Below are positions 17,372-26,784 of a stretch of 64,000 nt of DNA, piece by piece. Made by a program: the position numbers and the translations under genes. The notes below the pieces were generated by a model that saw nothing but the letters and a program-made list of their open reading frames with translations, ran no database searches and was not told the origin of the DNA. How positions within the stretch are numbered: the stretch's first letter is position 1; each line of letters begins with the position of its first letter. Source of the stretch: Thermacetogenium sp. UBA4966 (GTDB taxonomy: Bacteria; Bacillota; DSM-12270; Thermacetogeniales; Thermacetogeniaceae). The DNA lies in assembly GCA_002397275.1 (NCBI GenBank), contig DHAA01000040.1:1-64000 (forward strand). Reading direction: 5' to 3'.

Positions 17372-18635
17372 CACCAAGCACCTCCTCAGGAGAAACAATG
17401 CATCCGGCCAGCGCGGAGGCCGCGGCCACGGCAGGACCGGAGAGATAGACTTCGCTTTCCGGGTGCCCCATGCGGCCGACAAAGTTGCGGTTTGTCGTGG
17501 CCAGAGCTCTTTCCCCCCTTGCCAGTATCCCCATGTGTCCGCCCAGACAAGGGCCGCAGGTGGGTGTGCTGACCGCGGCGCCCGCCTCGACAAATGCTTC
17601 CAAAATCCCTTCCCGCAAGGCCTGCAGGTAGATCTCCTGCGTTCCGGGGATGATGATCACCCGCAAGCGCCGGTGTACCTTTCTCCCTTTCATGATCCGC
17701 GCCGTGGTACGCAGATCCTCCATGCGCCCATTGGTGCAGGAGCCGATCACCACCTGATCCAGCTCGATCCCCTCAGCCTCGCTCACCGGACGGGAGTTTT
17801 CCGGAAGGTGGGGGAAAGCAACCTGGGGCCGGATCTGAGAGGCGTCATACTCCCTCGTCTCCACATAGGAAGCATCCGCGTCGCTGGAGTAGAACGTATA
17901 AGGCCTTTTCGCCCTCTTTTCCACGTATTCTTTTGTCCTTTCATCCGGGGGAACGATCCCGTTTTTCGCCCCCGCCTCGATAGCCATGTTGCACATCGTC
18001 AGCCTTCCATCCATGGAGAGGTTCTCGATAGCCTCCCCGATGAATTCCATGGCGCGGTAGCGCGCCCCGTCTACCCCGATGTCCCCGATGGTGTGCAGGA
18101 TCAAATCCTTCCCCCCCACCCAGGGGCGCAGCTTCCCGTGATAGACGAATTTCATGCTTTCAGGAACCTTGAACCAGCACTCCCCGAGGGCCATCCCCGC
18201 CGCCAGGTCGGTGCTTCCCACCCCCGTGGAAAAAGCGCCCAGCGCCCCATAGGTACAGGTATGAGAGTCCGCTCCGATAATCAGGTCGCCGGGGAGGACC
18301 AGCCCCTGCTCCGGAAGCAGGCAGTGTTCGATCCCCATTCTGCCTACTTCAAAGTAATTGACGATCTTATATCTGCGCGCAAACTCCCTCACATAATGAG
18401 ACTGTTCCGCGGATTTAATATCTTTATTGGGTGTAAAGTGATCCGGTACAAGGGCTACCCGCTCAGGGTCAAAGACATGGTCCTGACCCAGCCTGGAGAA
18501 CTCCTGGATAGCAACCGGAGCGGTGATATCGTTGCCCAGCGCCAGATCCAGGCTGCAGTTGATCAGCTCGCCCGGGCTTACCTCTTCTCTGCCTGCGTGT
18601 TTTGCCAGGATTTTTTCCGTGATCGTCATGCTCAT
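17361..18635 (-). CDS. leuC: 3-isopropylmalate dehydratase large subunit
   Basis: A 424-residue aconitase-family enzyme with the [4Fe-4S] cysteines in GSCTNGR (about residue 303) and [11 protein letters not shown] (about 360). Other signatures are [31 protein letters not shown] and NRNFVGRMG. The length and motifs match the HacA-like LeuC of Clostridia and archaea rather than the longer enterobacterial form, in keeping with the short LeuD partner. The ATG start overlaps the leuA stop by four bases. Confidence 0.96.
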   Translation of the reverse strand: MSMTITEKILAKHAGREEVSPGELINCSLDLALGNDITAPVAIQEFSRLGQDHVFDPERVALVPDHFTPNKDIKSAEQSHYVREFARRYKIVNYFEVGRMGIEHCLLPEQGLVLPGDLIIGADSHTCTYGALGAFSTGVGSTDLAAGMALGECWFKVPESMKFVYHGKLRPWVGGKDLILHTIGDIGVDGARYRAMEFIGEAIENLSMDGRLTMCNMAIEAGAKNGIVPPDERTKEYVEKRAKRPYTFYSSDADASYVETREYDASQIRPQVAFPHLPENSRPVSEAEGIELDQVVIGSCTNGRMEDLRTTARIMKGRKVHRRLRVIIIPGTQEIYLQALREGILEAFVEAGAAVSTPTCGPCLGGHMGILARGERALATTNRNFVGRMGHPESEVYLSGPAVAAASALAGCIVSPEEVLGDAD

Positions 18636-20158
18636 AAGGCATCCTCTCCGAATTCTTGAAGTACTTTATTCAAGGCGTTCAAATAAGCTTTAACGCTTGC
18701 TTCGATCACATCTGTGCTCACACCGCGGCCGATGAAGCACTTATCTTGGTGCCGCACCCGGACCATCACTTCGCCCAGGGCGTCCTTGCCGCCGGTAATC
18801 GCCTTCAGGTCGTAGTCTACCAGGTCGACATGCCGGCCGCCCAACGCCTTATCGACGGCCTTATAGGCCGCGTCCACCGGCCCGTCCCCGCACGCCGCTT
18901 CTTCATATTTCTGCCCGTTTCTTTTCAGCCCCACAGTCGCCGTAGGGACAATATTCGTGCCGCTGAAGACATGCAGATAGGAGAGGTGGTAGAGATCCCC
19001 GGAAATGTGTATTTCATTTTTGACGAGGGCTTCCAGATCCAGGTCCGTCACCTCTTTCTTGCGGTCCGCGATATCCTTGAAACGGGTAAACGCCTTGTCC
19101 AGCTCCGCGTCGTCCACCGTATATCCCAGCTCTGCCAGACGCTCTCTCAAGGCGTGACGCCCCGAGTGTTTCCCCAGGACAATATTCTCCTGAGGAACGC
19201 CGATCAGCTCCGGCTTCATAATTTCATAGGTTGTTCGTTCCTTTAAAACTCCGTCCTGATGAATCCCCGACTCATGCAGAAAGGCATTTTTACCCACAAC
19301 GGCTTTGTTGTGCTGCACCTGCATCCCGCTCAGCGAGCTGACCATCCTGCTGGCGCGATAGAGTTCATTGTACCTGATCCCTGTCTCTTTATTATAGAAC
19401 CCCCGCTTGGTATAAAGGGCCATCACGATCTCTTCTAAAGCCGCGTTTCCCGCCCGCTCTCCCAGGCCGTTGACCGCCGCCTCCACCTGGTCCGCTCCCG
19501 CTCTCACCGCGGCCAGGGAATTGGCCACAGCCAGGCCCAGGTCGTTATGACAGTGCACGCTCATGATCACCTGGTCGATATTCTTAACCCGCCGGCGGAT
19601 CGCTGCAATGAATTCGCCGAATTCGACAGGCACGGCATAACCTACCGTGTCCGGAATATTGATCACCGTCGCCCCGGCTTCGACGGCGGCCTGCACAACC
19701 TGGCAGAGGTAATTGAGATCGCTGCGGGAGGCGTCCTCCGCGGAGAACTCCACATCAGAGGTATAGCGCTTGGCGTACTTAACCGCATCTATGGTCAGCT
19801 GCAAAACCTCTTCTCTGCTTTTTTTCAGCTTGTGCTTTAAATGAATGTCGGAGGTGGCGATAAAAAGATGGAGGCGAGGGCGCCGCGCCTCTTGCAAGGC
19901 CTCCCATGCCCTGTCGATATCGCCGTAATTGGCCCGGGCTAAACCGCAGATAACCGGTCCGCGCACCTGGCGGGCGATGGCCTGCACCGCTTCAAAATCT
20001 CCGGGGGAAGCCACCGGGAAACCGGCCTCGATCACATCCACATTGAGCCTTTCCAACTGCCTGGCGATCCTCAGCTTCTCCTCGGTATTCAAACTCACCC
20101 CGGGAGACTGCTCCCCATCCCTCAGCGTCGTATCAAAGATATATACTTTTTCTCCCAT
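18632..20158 (-). CDS. leuA: 2-isopropylmalate synthase
   Basis: LeuA condenses 2-ketoisovalerate with acetyl-CoA, the committed step to leucine. The 508-residue protein has [15 protein letters not shown], the [21 protein letters not shown] metal-binding region, [14 protein letters not shown] and HESGIHQDG, followed by a C-terminal regulatory domain (about residues 375-505) that mediates leucine feedback in the family. ATG start behind AAGGGTGTGATG. It follows ilvH by only 22 bases; the ilvC gene usually found at this junction is absent. Confidence 0.96.
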   Translation of the reverse strand: MGEKVYIFDTTLRDGEQSPGVSLNTEEKLRIARQLERLNVDVIEAGFPVASPGDFEAVQAIARQVRGPVICGLARANYGDIDRAWEALQEARRPRLHLFIATSDIHLKHKLKKSREEVLQLTIDAVKYAKRYTSDVEFSAEDASRSDLNYLCQVVQAAVEAGATVINIPDTVGYAVPVEFGEFIAAIRRRVKNIDQVIMSVHCHNDLGLAVANSLAAVRAGADQVEAAVNGLGERAGNAALEEIVMALYTKRGFYNKETGIRYNELYRASRMVSSLSGMQVQHNKAVVGKNAFLHESGIHQDGVLKERTTYEIMKPELIGVPQENIVLGKHSGRHALRERLAELGYTVDDAELDKAFTRFKDIADRKKEVTDLDLEALVKNEIHISGDLYHLSYLHVFSGTNIVPTATVGLKRNGQKYEEAACGDGPVDAAYKAVDKALGGRHVDLVDYDLKAITGGKDALGEVMVRVRHQDKCFIGRGVSTDVIEASVKAYLNALNKVLQEFGEDAL

Positions 20159-20180
20159 ATGAACATCACACCCTTACAAT

Positions 20181-20690
20181 TTACTTGCCGCCGCTATTCT
20201 GAACTTCTCCGTACTTGGGTCCCCGCACCATGGCGATTTTGCCGGTGCGCACCAGTTCCAGAATGCCGAAAGGCTTGAGCGAGTTTTCGATAGCACGGAT
20301 TTTCCCATGGTCGCCGGTACATTCGATGATCAATGAATCCTGGCCGATATCCACGATGCGGGCCCTGAAAATATCAACGATCTGCATGATCTCGCCGCGG
20401 ATCTCCGGCGCGGCTTCAACTTTAATTAAAACAAGCTCCCTGTCCACATGCTCTTCTGCGGTAATGTCCCGCACATCGATGACATCGACAAGCTTATCCA
20501 GCTGCTTGACCACCTGCTCCAGCACCAGTCCGTCCCCGTCGACCAGGATAGTTATGCGCGATACCCCTGGTTCATGGGTCCGGCCCACAGCCAGGCTTTC
20601 AATATTGTAGCCGCGCCTGCTGAACAGCCCGGAAACCCTGGTCAAAACGCCGGGCTGATTTTGCACCAACGCCGCAAGTATATGCCGCAT
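20181..20690 (-). CDS. ilvH: Acetolactate synthase small (regulatory) subunit
   Basis: A 169-residue regulatory subunit with an N-terminal ACT domain (residues about 3-78: NQPGVLTRVSGLFSRRGYNIESL, VSRITILVDGD) and the C-terminal dimerisation domain. It binds valine and confers feedback control and full activity on IlvB. The start lies two bases from the ilvB stop, with GGGGGT as ribosome binding site. Length and motifs are normal. Confidence 0.95.
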   Translation of the reverse strand: MRHILAALVQNQPGVLTRVSGLFSRRGYNIESLAVGRTHEPGVSRITILVDGDGLVLEQVVKQLDKLVDVIDVRDITAEEHVDRELVLIKVEAAPEIRGEIMQIVDIFRARIVDIGQDSLIIECTGDHGKIRAIENSLKPFGILELVRTGKIAMVRGPKYGEVQNSGGK

Positions 20691-20692
20691 AT

Positions 20693-22357
20693 TTACCCCC
20701 CCATCATCTTTGTCAAGGATCCCCCCGGGGGAACCATCGGATAAACGTTTTCATCTTTGGCGACTTCAAAGTCGATGAGCACCGGTCCCGCATGCTCAAT
20801 GGCCTGCTTCAATACCGGGCGCACATCCTCTCTGCTCCGCACGCGGCGCCCCTCGATTCCGTAGGCTTCAGCCAGCTTGACAAAGTCCGGCACCGGAATC
20901 AGTTCGGTCTGAGAATACCTCTTATTGTGGAAAAGCTCCTGCCACTGCCGCACCATCCCCAAATAACCGTTATTCAGTATAATGATTTTCACCGGGAGAC
21001 GGCACTGCACAATTGTGGCCAGTTCCTGCAGGTTCATCTGAAAGCTGCCGTCTCCGGAGATATTGATCACCAGCTGATCGGGACAGCCCATCTGCGCGCC
21101 CACAGCCGCCGGCAGGCCGAAACCCATGGTTCCCAAACCGCCGGAGGATATAAAACGGCGCGGTTTCGTCACTTGATAGTACTGGGCGGCCCACATCTGG
21201 TTCTGCCCCACTTCTGTGGTGACGATCGCCTCGCCCCCCGTCAGGTCGCAGATCTGCTCGACAATATACTGGGGCTTAATCCGCTCCCCCTCCTGCCGAT
21301 AAGCAAGGGGGTGCTCCTCTTTCCAGGAGGCGATTTGGTCAAGCCACTCTTCGGTTTGAGGCAGTTCAATGTGCTTCAGCAGTTCCCGCAGCACAGCCTT
21401 GACATCTCCGTGCAGAAAACAGTCCGTGCGCACGTTTTTGCCGATCTCCGCCAGATCGATGTCAATATGTATAACCTTGGCCTGCGGAGCAAAGGTATCC
21501 AGCCTCCCTGTTACCCGGTCGTCGAAGCGGGCGCCAATGGCGATCAGCAGGTCGCACTGGGATACGGCGTAGTTGGCATAGTATGTGCCGTGCATCCCCA
21601 GCATCCCCAGTGAAAGAGGGCGATTCTCCGGTATGGCGCCCTTGCCCATCAGAGTTGTGGTCACAGGTATTTGAGTTTTTTCCGCCAGTTCGGTGAGCTG
21701 CTCCGCGGCGCCGGAGGAAATAACGCCGCCTCCGGCGTAGATGACAGGCCTGCGGGCGAGTCCGATCGCTTTCGTCACCCGATAGGCCAGCGCGGCGTTC
21801 GGTTCTCCCGGAACACGATACCCGGGGAAGTGTATTTCCCTGGGATAGAAAAACTCCGCCTCTGCGGTCTGAATATCCTTAGGTAGGTCGATCAAGACCG
21901 GGCCGCGCCTGCCGGTACCGGCCAGGTAAAAGGCGGCGCGAACGGTAGCGGCGAGTTTATTGACATCTCGCACCAGATAGCTATGCTTGACGATAGGCAG
22001 GGTAATACCGGTTATATCCGCCTCCTGAAAGGAATCACGCCCGATTGCCGGCAGAGCGACCTGCCCTGTAAAAACCACCATCGGTATGGAATCCATAGCA
22101 GCCGTAGCGATACCGGTCACCAGGTTGGTCGCTCCCGGGCCGGAGGTGGCAATCACCACACCGGTTCTCCCCGTCGCCCTGGCGTAACCGTCTGCGGCAT
22201 GAGCGGCCGCCTGCTCATGCCGCACCAGGACATGCTGCAGTGAAGAATCGTACAGCTTATCGTAGAGAGGGATAACAGCTCCCCCAGGATAACCGAAAAC
22301 TACATCCACGCCCTCCTCTTCCAGCGACTTGACGATGATTTCTGCACCTGTCATCAT
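20693..22357 (-). CDS. ilvB: Acetolactate synthase large (catalytic) subunit
   Basis: This 554-residue thiamine-diphosphate enzyme makes acetolactate and acetohydroxybutyrate for the branched-chain amino acids. It has FGYPGGAVIPLYD, the catalytic glutamate in RHEQAAAHAADGYA (about residue 47), the FAD-binding middle domain, and the ThDP motif GDGSFQMN...NN near residue 430. ATG start behind a very G-rich GGAGGGGGGCG. Slightly shorter than E. coli IlvB but typical for Clostridia. Co-transcribed with ilvD upstream and ilvH downstream. Confidence 0.96.
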   Translation of the reverse strand: MMTGAEIIVKSLEEEGVDVVFGYPGGAVIPLYDKLYDSSLQHVLVRHEQAAAHAADGYARATGRTGVVIATSGPGATNLVTGIATAAMDSIPMVVFTGQVALPAIGRDSFQEADITGITLPIVKHSYLVRDVNKLAATVRAAFYLAGTGRRGPVLIDLPKDIQTAEAEFFYPREIHFPGYRVPGEPNAALAYRVTKAIGLARRPVIYAGGGVISSGAAEQLTELAEKTQIPVTTTLMGKGAIPENRPLSLGMLGMHGTYYANYAVSQCDLLIAIGARFDDRVTGRLDTFAPQAKVIHIDIDLAEIGKNVRTDCFLHGDVKAVLRELLKHIELPQTEEWLDQIASWKEEHPLAYRQEGERIKPQYIVEQICDLTGGEAIVTTEVGQNQMWAAQYYQVTKPRRFISSGGLGTMGFGLPAAVGAQMGCPDQLVINISGDGSFQMNLQELATIVQCRLPVKIIILNNGYLGMVRQWQELFHNKRYSQTELIPVPDFVKLAEAYGIEGRRVRSREDVRPVLKQAIEHAGPVLIDFEVAKDENVYPMVPPGGSLTKMMGG

Positions 22358-22378
22358 GAACGCCCCCCTCCTCTCCTT

Positions 22379-24040
22379 TTAAACATCAAGCACCGCTCCC
22401 TTGCTCGCTGAGGAAACAAGGCGGGCGTAGCGGGCGAGATAGCCTTTCTTTGCCCTGGGCGCCGGAGGCTGCCAGGCAGCGCGCCTCTTCTCCAGCTCCC
22501 CGTCTTGCACAAGGAGCTCCAGCCTGCGCGCAGGTATATCGATGCTGATCAGATCGCCATCCCTGACAAGAGACAGCGGACCGCCCTCCGCGGCTTCAGG
22601 AGAAATATGCCCGATCGAGGCCCCTCTGGTAGCGCCGGAGAAACGCCCGTCTGTAACCAGAGCGCACTCTCGGTCAAGGCCCATCCCGGCGACAGCCGAA
22701 GTAGGGGTCAGCATCTCGCGCATCCCGGGTCCCCCTTTGGGCCCCTCGTATCTGATCACAATTACATCCCCCGGCTTGATTCCGCCTCCCAAAATGGCTG
22801 CTACAGCGTCCTCTTCACCGGCGAACACACGGGCGGGGCCGGTATGGACAAGCATCTCCGGGTCCACCGCGGCCTGCTTAACCACCGCTCCGTCAGGCGC
22901 CAGGTTCCCCCGGAGAACAGCCAGACCCCCTGTCGGACTGTAGGGAGCGCTTACACTCCTGATCACCTCAGAGCGCTTGGCGCCGTGTCCTTTTACATTC
23001 TCAGCCAGGGTCCGGCCTGTGGCGGTCATGGTTCCTCCATCGATCAGTCCATGCGCCAGGAGTTCCTGTAAGACCGCGGACACCCCTCCCGCTTCATGCA
23101 GGTCCTGGATGTGCATGCTCCCGGCCGGACTCAATTTACAGATGTGCGGTACCTTGCCGCTGATTCTGTCCACAGTTTCCAGGTCAAGGCTGACCCCGGC
23201 TTCGCGGGCGATGGCCGGCAGGTGCAGGACAGTATTTGTCGAACCCCCCAAAGCCATGTCGAGAGCCAGTGCATTGATGAAGGCCTTTTCCGAGAGGATA
23301 TCGCGCGCCCCGATACCCTTGCGCACCAACTCCATCACCTGCCACCCCGCCTCTTTGGCCAGGCGGATACGGGCGGCGCTCACGGCAGGGAAAGTACCGT
23401 TGCCGGGGAGGGCCAATCCCAAAGCCTCAGAAAGACAGTTCATGGTATTGGCGGTGAACATCCCCGAACAGGAACCACAGCCCGGACAGACGGCTTCCTC
23501 AAGCTCTCCCAGCTCTTCAGGGGTCATCTTTCCGGCCTGCACCGCGCCTACTCCCTCAAAAATGGTGTTCAGATCGACATCCCTTCCCTGATAACGGCCG
23601 GCCATCATGGGCCCGCCGCTGACGATCACCGCCGGAAGATTCAAACGCGCGGCAGCCATCAGCATCCCCGGCACAACCTTATCGCAGTTGGTGATCAAAA
23701 CCAGGGCATCCAGCGCATGGGCCATAGCCATCACTTCAATAGAATCGGCGATCAGTTCCCTGCTGGCCAGGGAATAATGCATCCCCGCATGGTTCATGGC
23801 GATGCCGTCGCAGACCGCAATCGCCGGAAACTCCAGCGGCGTGCCGCCGTTAGCCCGCACCCCCGCCTTTACCGCTTCTGCGATAGCGTCAAGATGACGG
23901 TGTCCGGGAACAAGGTCATTCTGCGAGTTGACAACTCCTATAAAAGGGCGCTCCTTCTCCCATTTTGTCAACCCCAGAGCGTTCAATAAAGACCGATGGG
24001 GAGCCTTTTCGATCCCCTTCTTGGTAACCTCGCTTTTCAC
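22379..24040 (-). CDS. ilvD: Dihydroxy-acid dehydratase
   Basis: IlvD dehydrates dihydroxy acids to 2-keto acids, the step before transamination in valine and isoleucine synthesis. The 553-residue protein has the iron-sulfur cysteines in [13 protein letters not shown] and [19 protein letters not shown], and the C-terminal GRFSGATRG and [12 protein letters not shown] motifs. I use GTG 24040, eleven bases after GGGAGGGGG; the frame extends upstream without a better site. The substrate-producing enzyme IlvC is missing from this operon and must be encoded elsewhere. Confidence 0.95.
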   Translation of the reverse strand: MKSEVTKKGIEKAPHRSLLNALGLTKWEKERPFIGVVNSQNDLVPGHRHLDAIAEAVKAGVRANGGTPLEFPAIAVCDGIAMNHAGMHYSLASRELIADSIEVMAMAHALDALVLITNCDKVVPGMLMAAARLNLPAVIVSGGPMMAGRYQGRDVDLNTIFEGVGAVQAGKMTPEELGELEEAVCPGCGSCSGMFTANTMNCLSEALGLALPGNGTFPAVSAARIRLAKEAGWQVMELVRKGIGARDILSEKAFINALALDMALGGSTNTVLHLPAIAREAGVSLDLETVDRISGKVPHICKLSPAGSMHIQDLHEAGGVSAVLQELLAHGLIDGGTMTATGRTLAENVKGHGAKRSEVIRSVSAPYSPTGGLAVLRGNLAPDGAVVKQAAVDPEMLVHTGPARVFAGEEDAVAAILGGGIKPGDVIVIRYEGPKGGPGMREMLTPTSAVAGMGLDRECALVTDGRFSGATRGASIGHISPEAAEGGPLSLVRDGDLISIDIPARRLELLVQDGELEKRRAAWQPPAPRAKKGYLARYARLVSSASKGAVLDV

Positions 24041-24102
24041 AGGCGAGTCACCCCCTCCCACAAATATAATCAATCGCCACTACGCTTACTCAGCTACTGA
24101 GT

Positions 24103-24978
24103 TCAGATTTCGGCGCCCTCATTGTTGGCCATTTCCCGGAATTTTTTGATTAACGCCCTGCTGATCTCACCCGGTCTGCCGTTCTCGCCGATCATACGGC
24201 CGTCTACCTTGACAACCGGTACCAGTTCCGCGGCCGTGCCGCTGAGGAAACACTCGTCAGCCACAAAAACATCATGACGGGTAAATACCTTTTCCGCTAC
24301 CGGATAGCCCATCTCTTGAGCAATTTCCAAAATGGAATTACGCGTCACACCCTCTAGAATACCCAGGAAGGGAGGGGGTGTGATCAGTTCGCCATGTTTG
24401 ACGATGAAGATGTTATCACCGGTGCACTCGGTGACATAACCCTCGCTGTTCAGCAAAATTGCCTCGGATACCCCCGCCAGGTTGGCTTCTATCTTAGCCA
24501 TCACATTGTTTAAATAGTTCAGGGATTTGATGCGCGGGTTGACACCCTCGACGATATTGCGGCGGGTGGGAACCGTGACCACCTCTAACCCCTTTGCATA
24601 GAGTTCCTCCGGATAGAGCTGGATCTGAGCGGCGATGATAAAAACAGACGGCCTCTCGCAGTTGCGGGGATCCAAGCCCAGATCTCCCTTTCCCCTGGTG
24701 ACAACAAGCCTGATATAGGCGTCGCTCAAATTATTCCTGCGCAGGGTTCCCAGCAAAGCCTCGGCCATCTCCCCCTTGGTCATGCCGATATCCAGGAGGA
24801 CGGATTTGGCGGATTCGTAAAGCCGGTCAATATGTTCGCTGAGGCGAAAAACACGTCCGTTGTAAGCGCGAATCCCCTCAAAAACTCCGTCGCCATAGAG
24901 CACACCATGATCGAATACCGATATCTTCGCCTCTTCCTCATCAACAAACTCACCGTTGAGATAAATGACCAATCCCAT
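24103..24978 (-). CDS. ilvE: Branched-chain amino acid aminotransferase
   Basis: A 291-residue class IV PLP aminotransferase, the last step in Leu, Ile and Val synthesis. It begins IYLNGEFV and has DHGVLYGDGVFEGIRAYNG, the PLP-lysine region RIKSLNYLNN and the TECTGDNIF cofactor motif. The ATG at 24978 lies behind AAGGAGGGGG. The same open frame continues 129 bases upstream, but that part is the T-box terminator, so it is not coding. It is the first gene of the operon and directly follows the leader. Confidence 0.95.
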   Translation of the reverse strand: MGLVIYLNGEFVDEEEAKISVFDHGVLYGDGVFEGIRAYNGRVFRLSEHIDRLYESAKSVLLDIGMTKGEMAEALLGTLRRNNLSDAYIRLVVTRGKGDLGLDPRNCERPSVFIIAAQIQLYPEELYAKGLEVVTVPTRRNIVEGVNPRIKSLNYLNNVMAKIEANLAGVSEAILLNSEGYVTECTGDNIFIVKHGELITPPPFLGILEGVTRNSILEIAQEMGYPVAEKVFTRHDVFVADECFLSGTAAELVPVVKVDGRMIGENGRPGEISRALIKKFREMANNEGAEI

Positions 24979-25043
24979 TTGCAAACCCCCTCCTTTGTTT
25001 TTTGAGCACAGAGTCAATCCGGTTTTTTTAATACCCTGTGAAT

Positions 25044-25362
25044 AAAAAGACCCCTTTCCTCCCCAGGAAAATTTTCTTCCAGGGACGAGAGGGACCCGCG
25101 GTACCACCCTGATTGCCGCCCGGATAAACCGAACAACCTCTTTTAACCCACTTTGCTAACGGACTATGGATCTGTCCGACATCACCTACTAAGCCCCGAC
25201 AGCAGGGCATTTCAGATAGCAGCTCTCAGGGATGAGCACCCTCGCCGCAGCCGGTACTGGATTTCAGCCCTTCCAGCTCTCTGTTGCCGGCGCCTCGGCA
25301 GGACATGTTCCCTTCATGACATTTCTCTGTGCTGTTTTGATTTATTGCTAGAACGATATTTC
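25044..25362 (-). promoter_or_regulatory. T-box leader of the ilv-leu operon
   Basis: The minus strand carries the canonical T-box sequence AGGGTGGTACCGCGG (25110-25096), which pairs with the acceptor end of uncharged tRNA in the antiterminator. Upstream is a Stem I-like region with AGAGAGCTGG and CTGAGAGCTGC. Downstream is a terminator helix (about 25100-25049) with a T-run at 25048-25044, 65 bases before the ilvE start. The best specifier candidate is CUC (Leu), followed by A, in GGTGCTCATCCC; AUC (Ile) in the same stretch is less likely. Amino acid starvation should open transcription of all nine genes. Confidence 0.9.
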
Positions 25363-25366
25363 TACT

Positions 25367-25395
25367 AGTATAGGGAATTGCCGACCGCCTGTCAA
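25367..25395 (-). promoter_or_regulatory. Consensus sigma-A promoter of the ilv-leu operon
   Basis: TTGACA (25395-25390), a 17-base spacer and TATACT (25372-25367) on the minus strand. Transcription would begin near 25360 and run directly into the T-box leader. Confidence 0.88.
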
Positions 25396-25472
25396 CACCT
25401 TTTTGCGCGGGCAACGAACATTTAATAGACACTTAATCTTTTGTTTAAAAAAAGGAAGCGGCTGCGCCTTAC

Positions 25473-26594
25473 TTAGAGGCCGATAACATCGATCATGCGT
25501 GCGAGCACTTCTTTTCTCAGCCTATCCACGGCCTGGAAATCCATGGCCTCATGATAGTATCCCTCCAATTCGATGTACAGCGCTCTGGCCTGCTGGAGAT
25601 GCGCCAGACCCCTCTGCAGGCATCTGTCAAACAGCTCCCTAGCCTCCTGCAGTTCCCCTGCGTAGTTTTTCAGGGCGTTCTTTCCCAGGCAGGGCTGACA
25701 ATCGATCTTTTCGCATGATTTTAAATTAGGTAGAGCGCCGCGGTCAACATCAAAATTCAGCTCCGGAAAACGCTTCAATATGGCGATTTTTCGATCGGGG
25801 AGCACCACCAGATCGATCTCTGCGGGATCAAAGGCACAGTGATAAACCTCGACGGCAAGTCCGGCGCGATAGGCGTATTCCGCCGTCTCTCTCAAGATCA
25901 TTTCTTTTCCTGATCCCGGTTCGCCCTCTATGAGATAGAGCATAGTGATTTCATCCAGCAAAGAGGGAACATAGTGCATGATCCCGCGCGGGGTCAAGGC
26001 TGAGGCAAAAAGATGGCGCTCTCGGGGAGTTCCTTCTCCCCAGGCGCTTTCCTCACCGAAGATCTGCCGGAAAAGACCCCCGGCCAGCCGGTGAAACCCC
26101 TGTTGGTCCAATGCCTGCTCGCGGCAGTCTCTTTCTTCATCCCGAGCCAGTTTGGCCATGCGCAAGGAGTTGTAGCAGGCGGCAAAACAGTGCTTCACCC
26201 GGCTCTTCAGGTTAATGATTTTCTCCTTGTAAGACGTCAACTTAGCCTGATCCCAATAATTCAAGTTAACAATTTCATCAACGGCGCCAGGATAAGCAGG
26301 GTCTACCACATGCGGGTCGGTCCCGTCCAAAATTGCCACCCGGTAATCCGGCGCCGCCAGCGCATCCAAGGAATCAGGGTCGGAAGAGCACCGGAAATAT
26401 TCCAGATCCAACCCCCGCTCCAAAAGCTCCTCCCCGATCTGTTTCATCAAAGTCGATTTGCCGGTCCCCGGACCGCCTTTAAGTATAAACACACGACGCG
26501 CCTCTTGGCCAACGATATAGTTAAAAAAAGAGTAAAACCCCAGACAGGTGTTCCCGCCTGGAAAAACCGTCTTCTTTACTCGTCCCTTCGACAA
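25473..26594 (-). CDS. Duplicated P-loop NTPase (PRK06851-like)
   Basis: The 373-residue protein looks like two homologous halves. The first has Walker A GGPGTGKSTLM (about residue 42), then YFRCSSDPDSLDAL and YRVAILDGTDPH. The second repeats the pattern with EGEPGSGKEMILRE (about 222), VYHCAFDPAEIDLVVLPDRKIAIL. In the second copy the Ser/Thr after the Walker lysine is Glu, so that site may not hydrolyse ATP. An intervening helical insert links them, and the C terminus is helical. A conserved Firmicutes family of unknown function. TTG start behind AGAGGGGGG. No operon partner is evident. Confidence 0.75.
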   Translation of the reverse strand: MSKGRVKKTVFPGGNTCLGFYSFFNYIVGQEARRVFILKGGPGTGKSTLMKQIGEELLERGLDLEYFRCSSDPDSLDALAAPDYRVAILDGTDPHVVDPAYPGAVDEIVNLNYWDQAKLTSYKEKIINLKSRVKHCFAACYNSLRMAKLARDEERDCREQALDQQGFHRLAGGLFRQIFGEESAWGEGTPRERHLFASALTPRGIMHYVPSLLDEITMLYLIEGEPGSGKEMILRETAEYAYRAGLAVEVYHCAFDPAEIDLVVLPDRKIAILKRFPELNFDVDRGALPNLKSCEKIDCQPCLGKNALKNYAGELQEARELFDRCLQRGLAHLQQARALYIELEGYYHEAMDFQAVDRLRKEVLARMIDVIGL

Positions 26595-26712
26595 TCTAGA
26601 CCCCCCTCTTACTTGAAAGTAGACGCCCGCGCTTCACTATTATAGATGAAAATTTGTTCGCGATAGCCGGGCAGTTTTATTTGTCGAACCAGCTTCCATC
26701 ATGAGCAGAGGC

Positions 26713-26737
26713 AAAAAAGGCGTCCGGTGTGGACGCC
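26713..26737 (-). terminator. Intrinsic terminator after the MacAB-type operon
   Basis: On the minus strand, GGCGTCC and GGACGCC arms with an ACACC loop are followed by TTTTTT. It lies about 50 bases after the permease stop. Confidence 0.88.
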
Positions 26738-26784
26738 CGTACCTCTCTTCATTTTACACAACATAAGAGGTGAATATGCAAGGT

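Noticed and set aside
17372..17593. Upstream part of the long leuD open frame
   Set aside because: It is leuC read in another frame. LeuD begins at ATG 17371 behind GAGGAGGTG.
17463..18659. Plus-strand open frame of about 398 codons opposite leuC
   Set aside because: It is a shadow of a GC-skewed coding region, with a composition rich in Arg, His and Pro and no family motif.
24979..25107. N-terminal extension of the ilvE open frame
   Set aside because: It runs through the T-box terminator. The ATG at 24978 has a strong AAGGAGGGGG site and begins at the conserved IYLNGEF.
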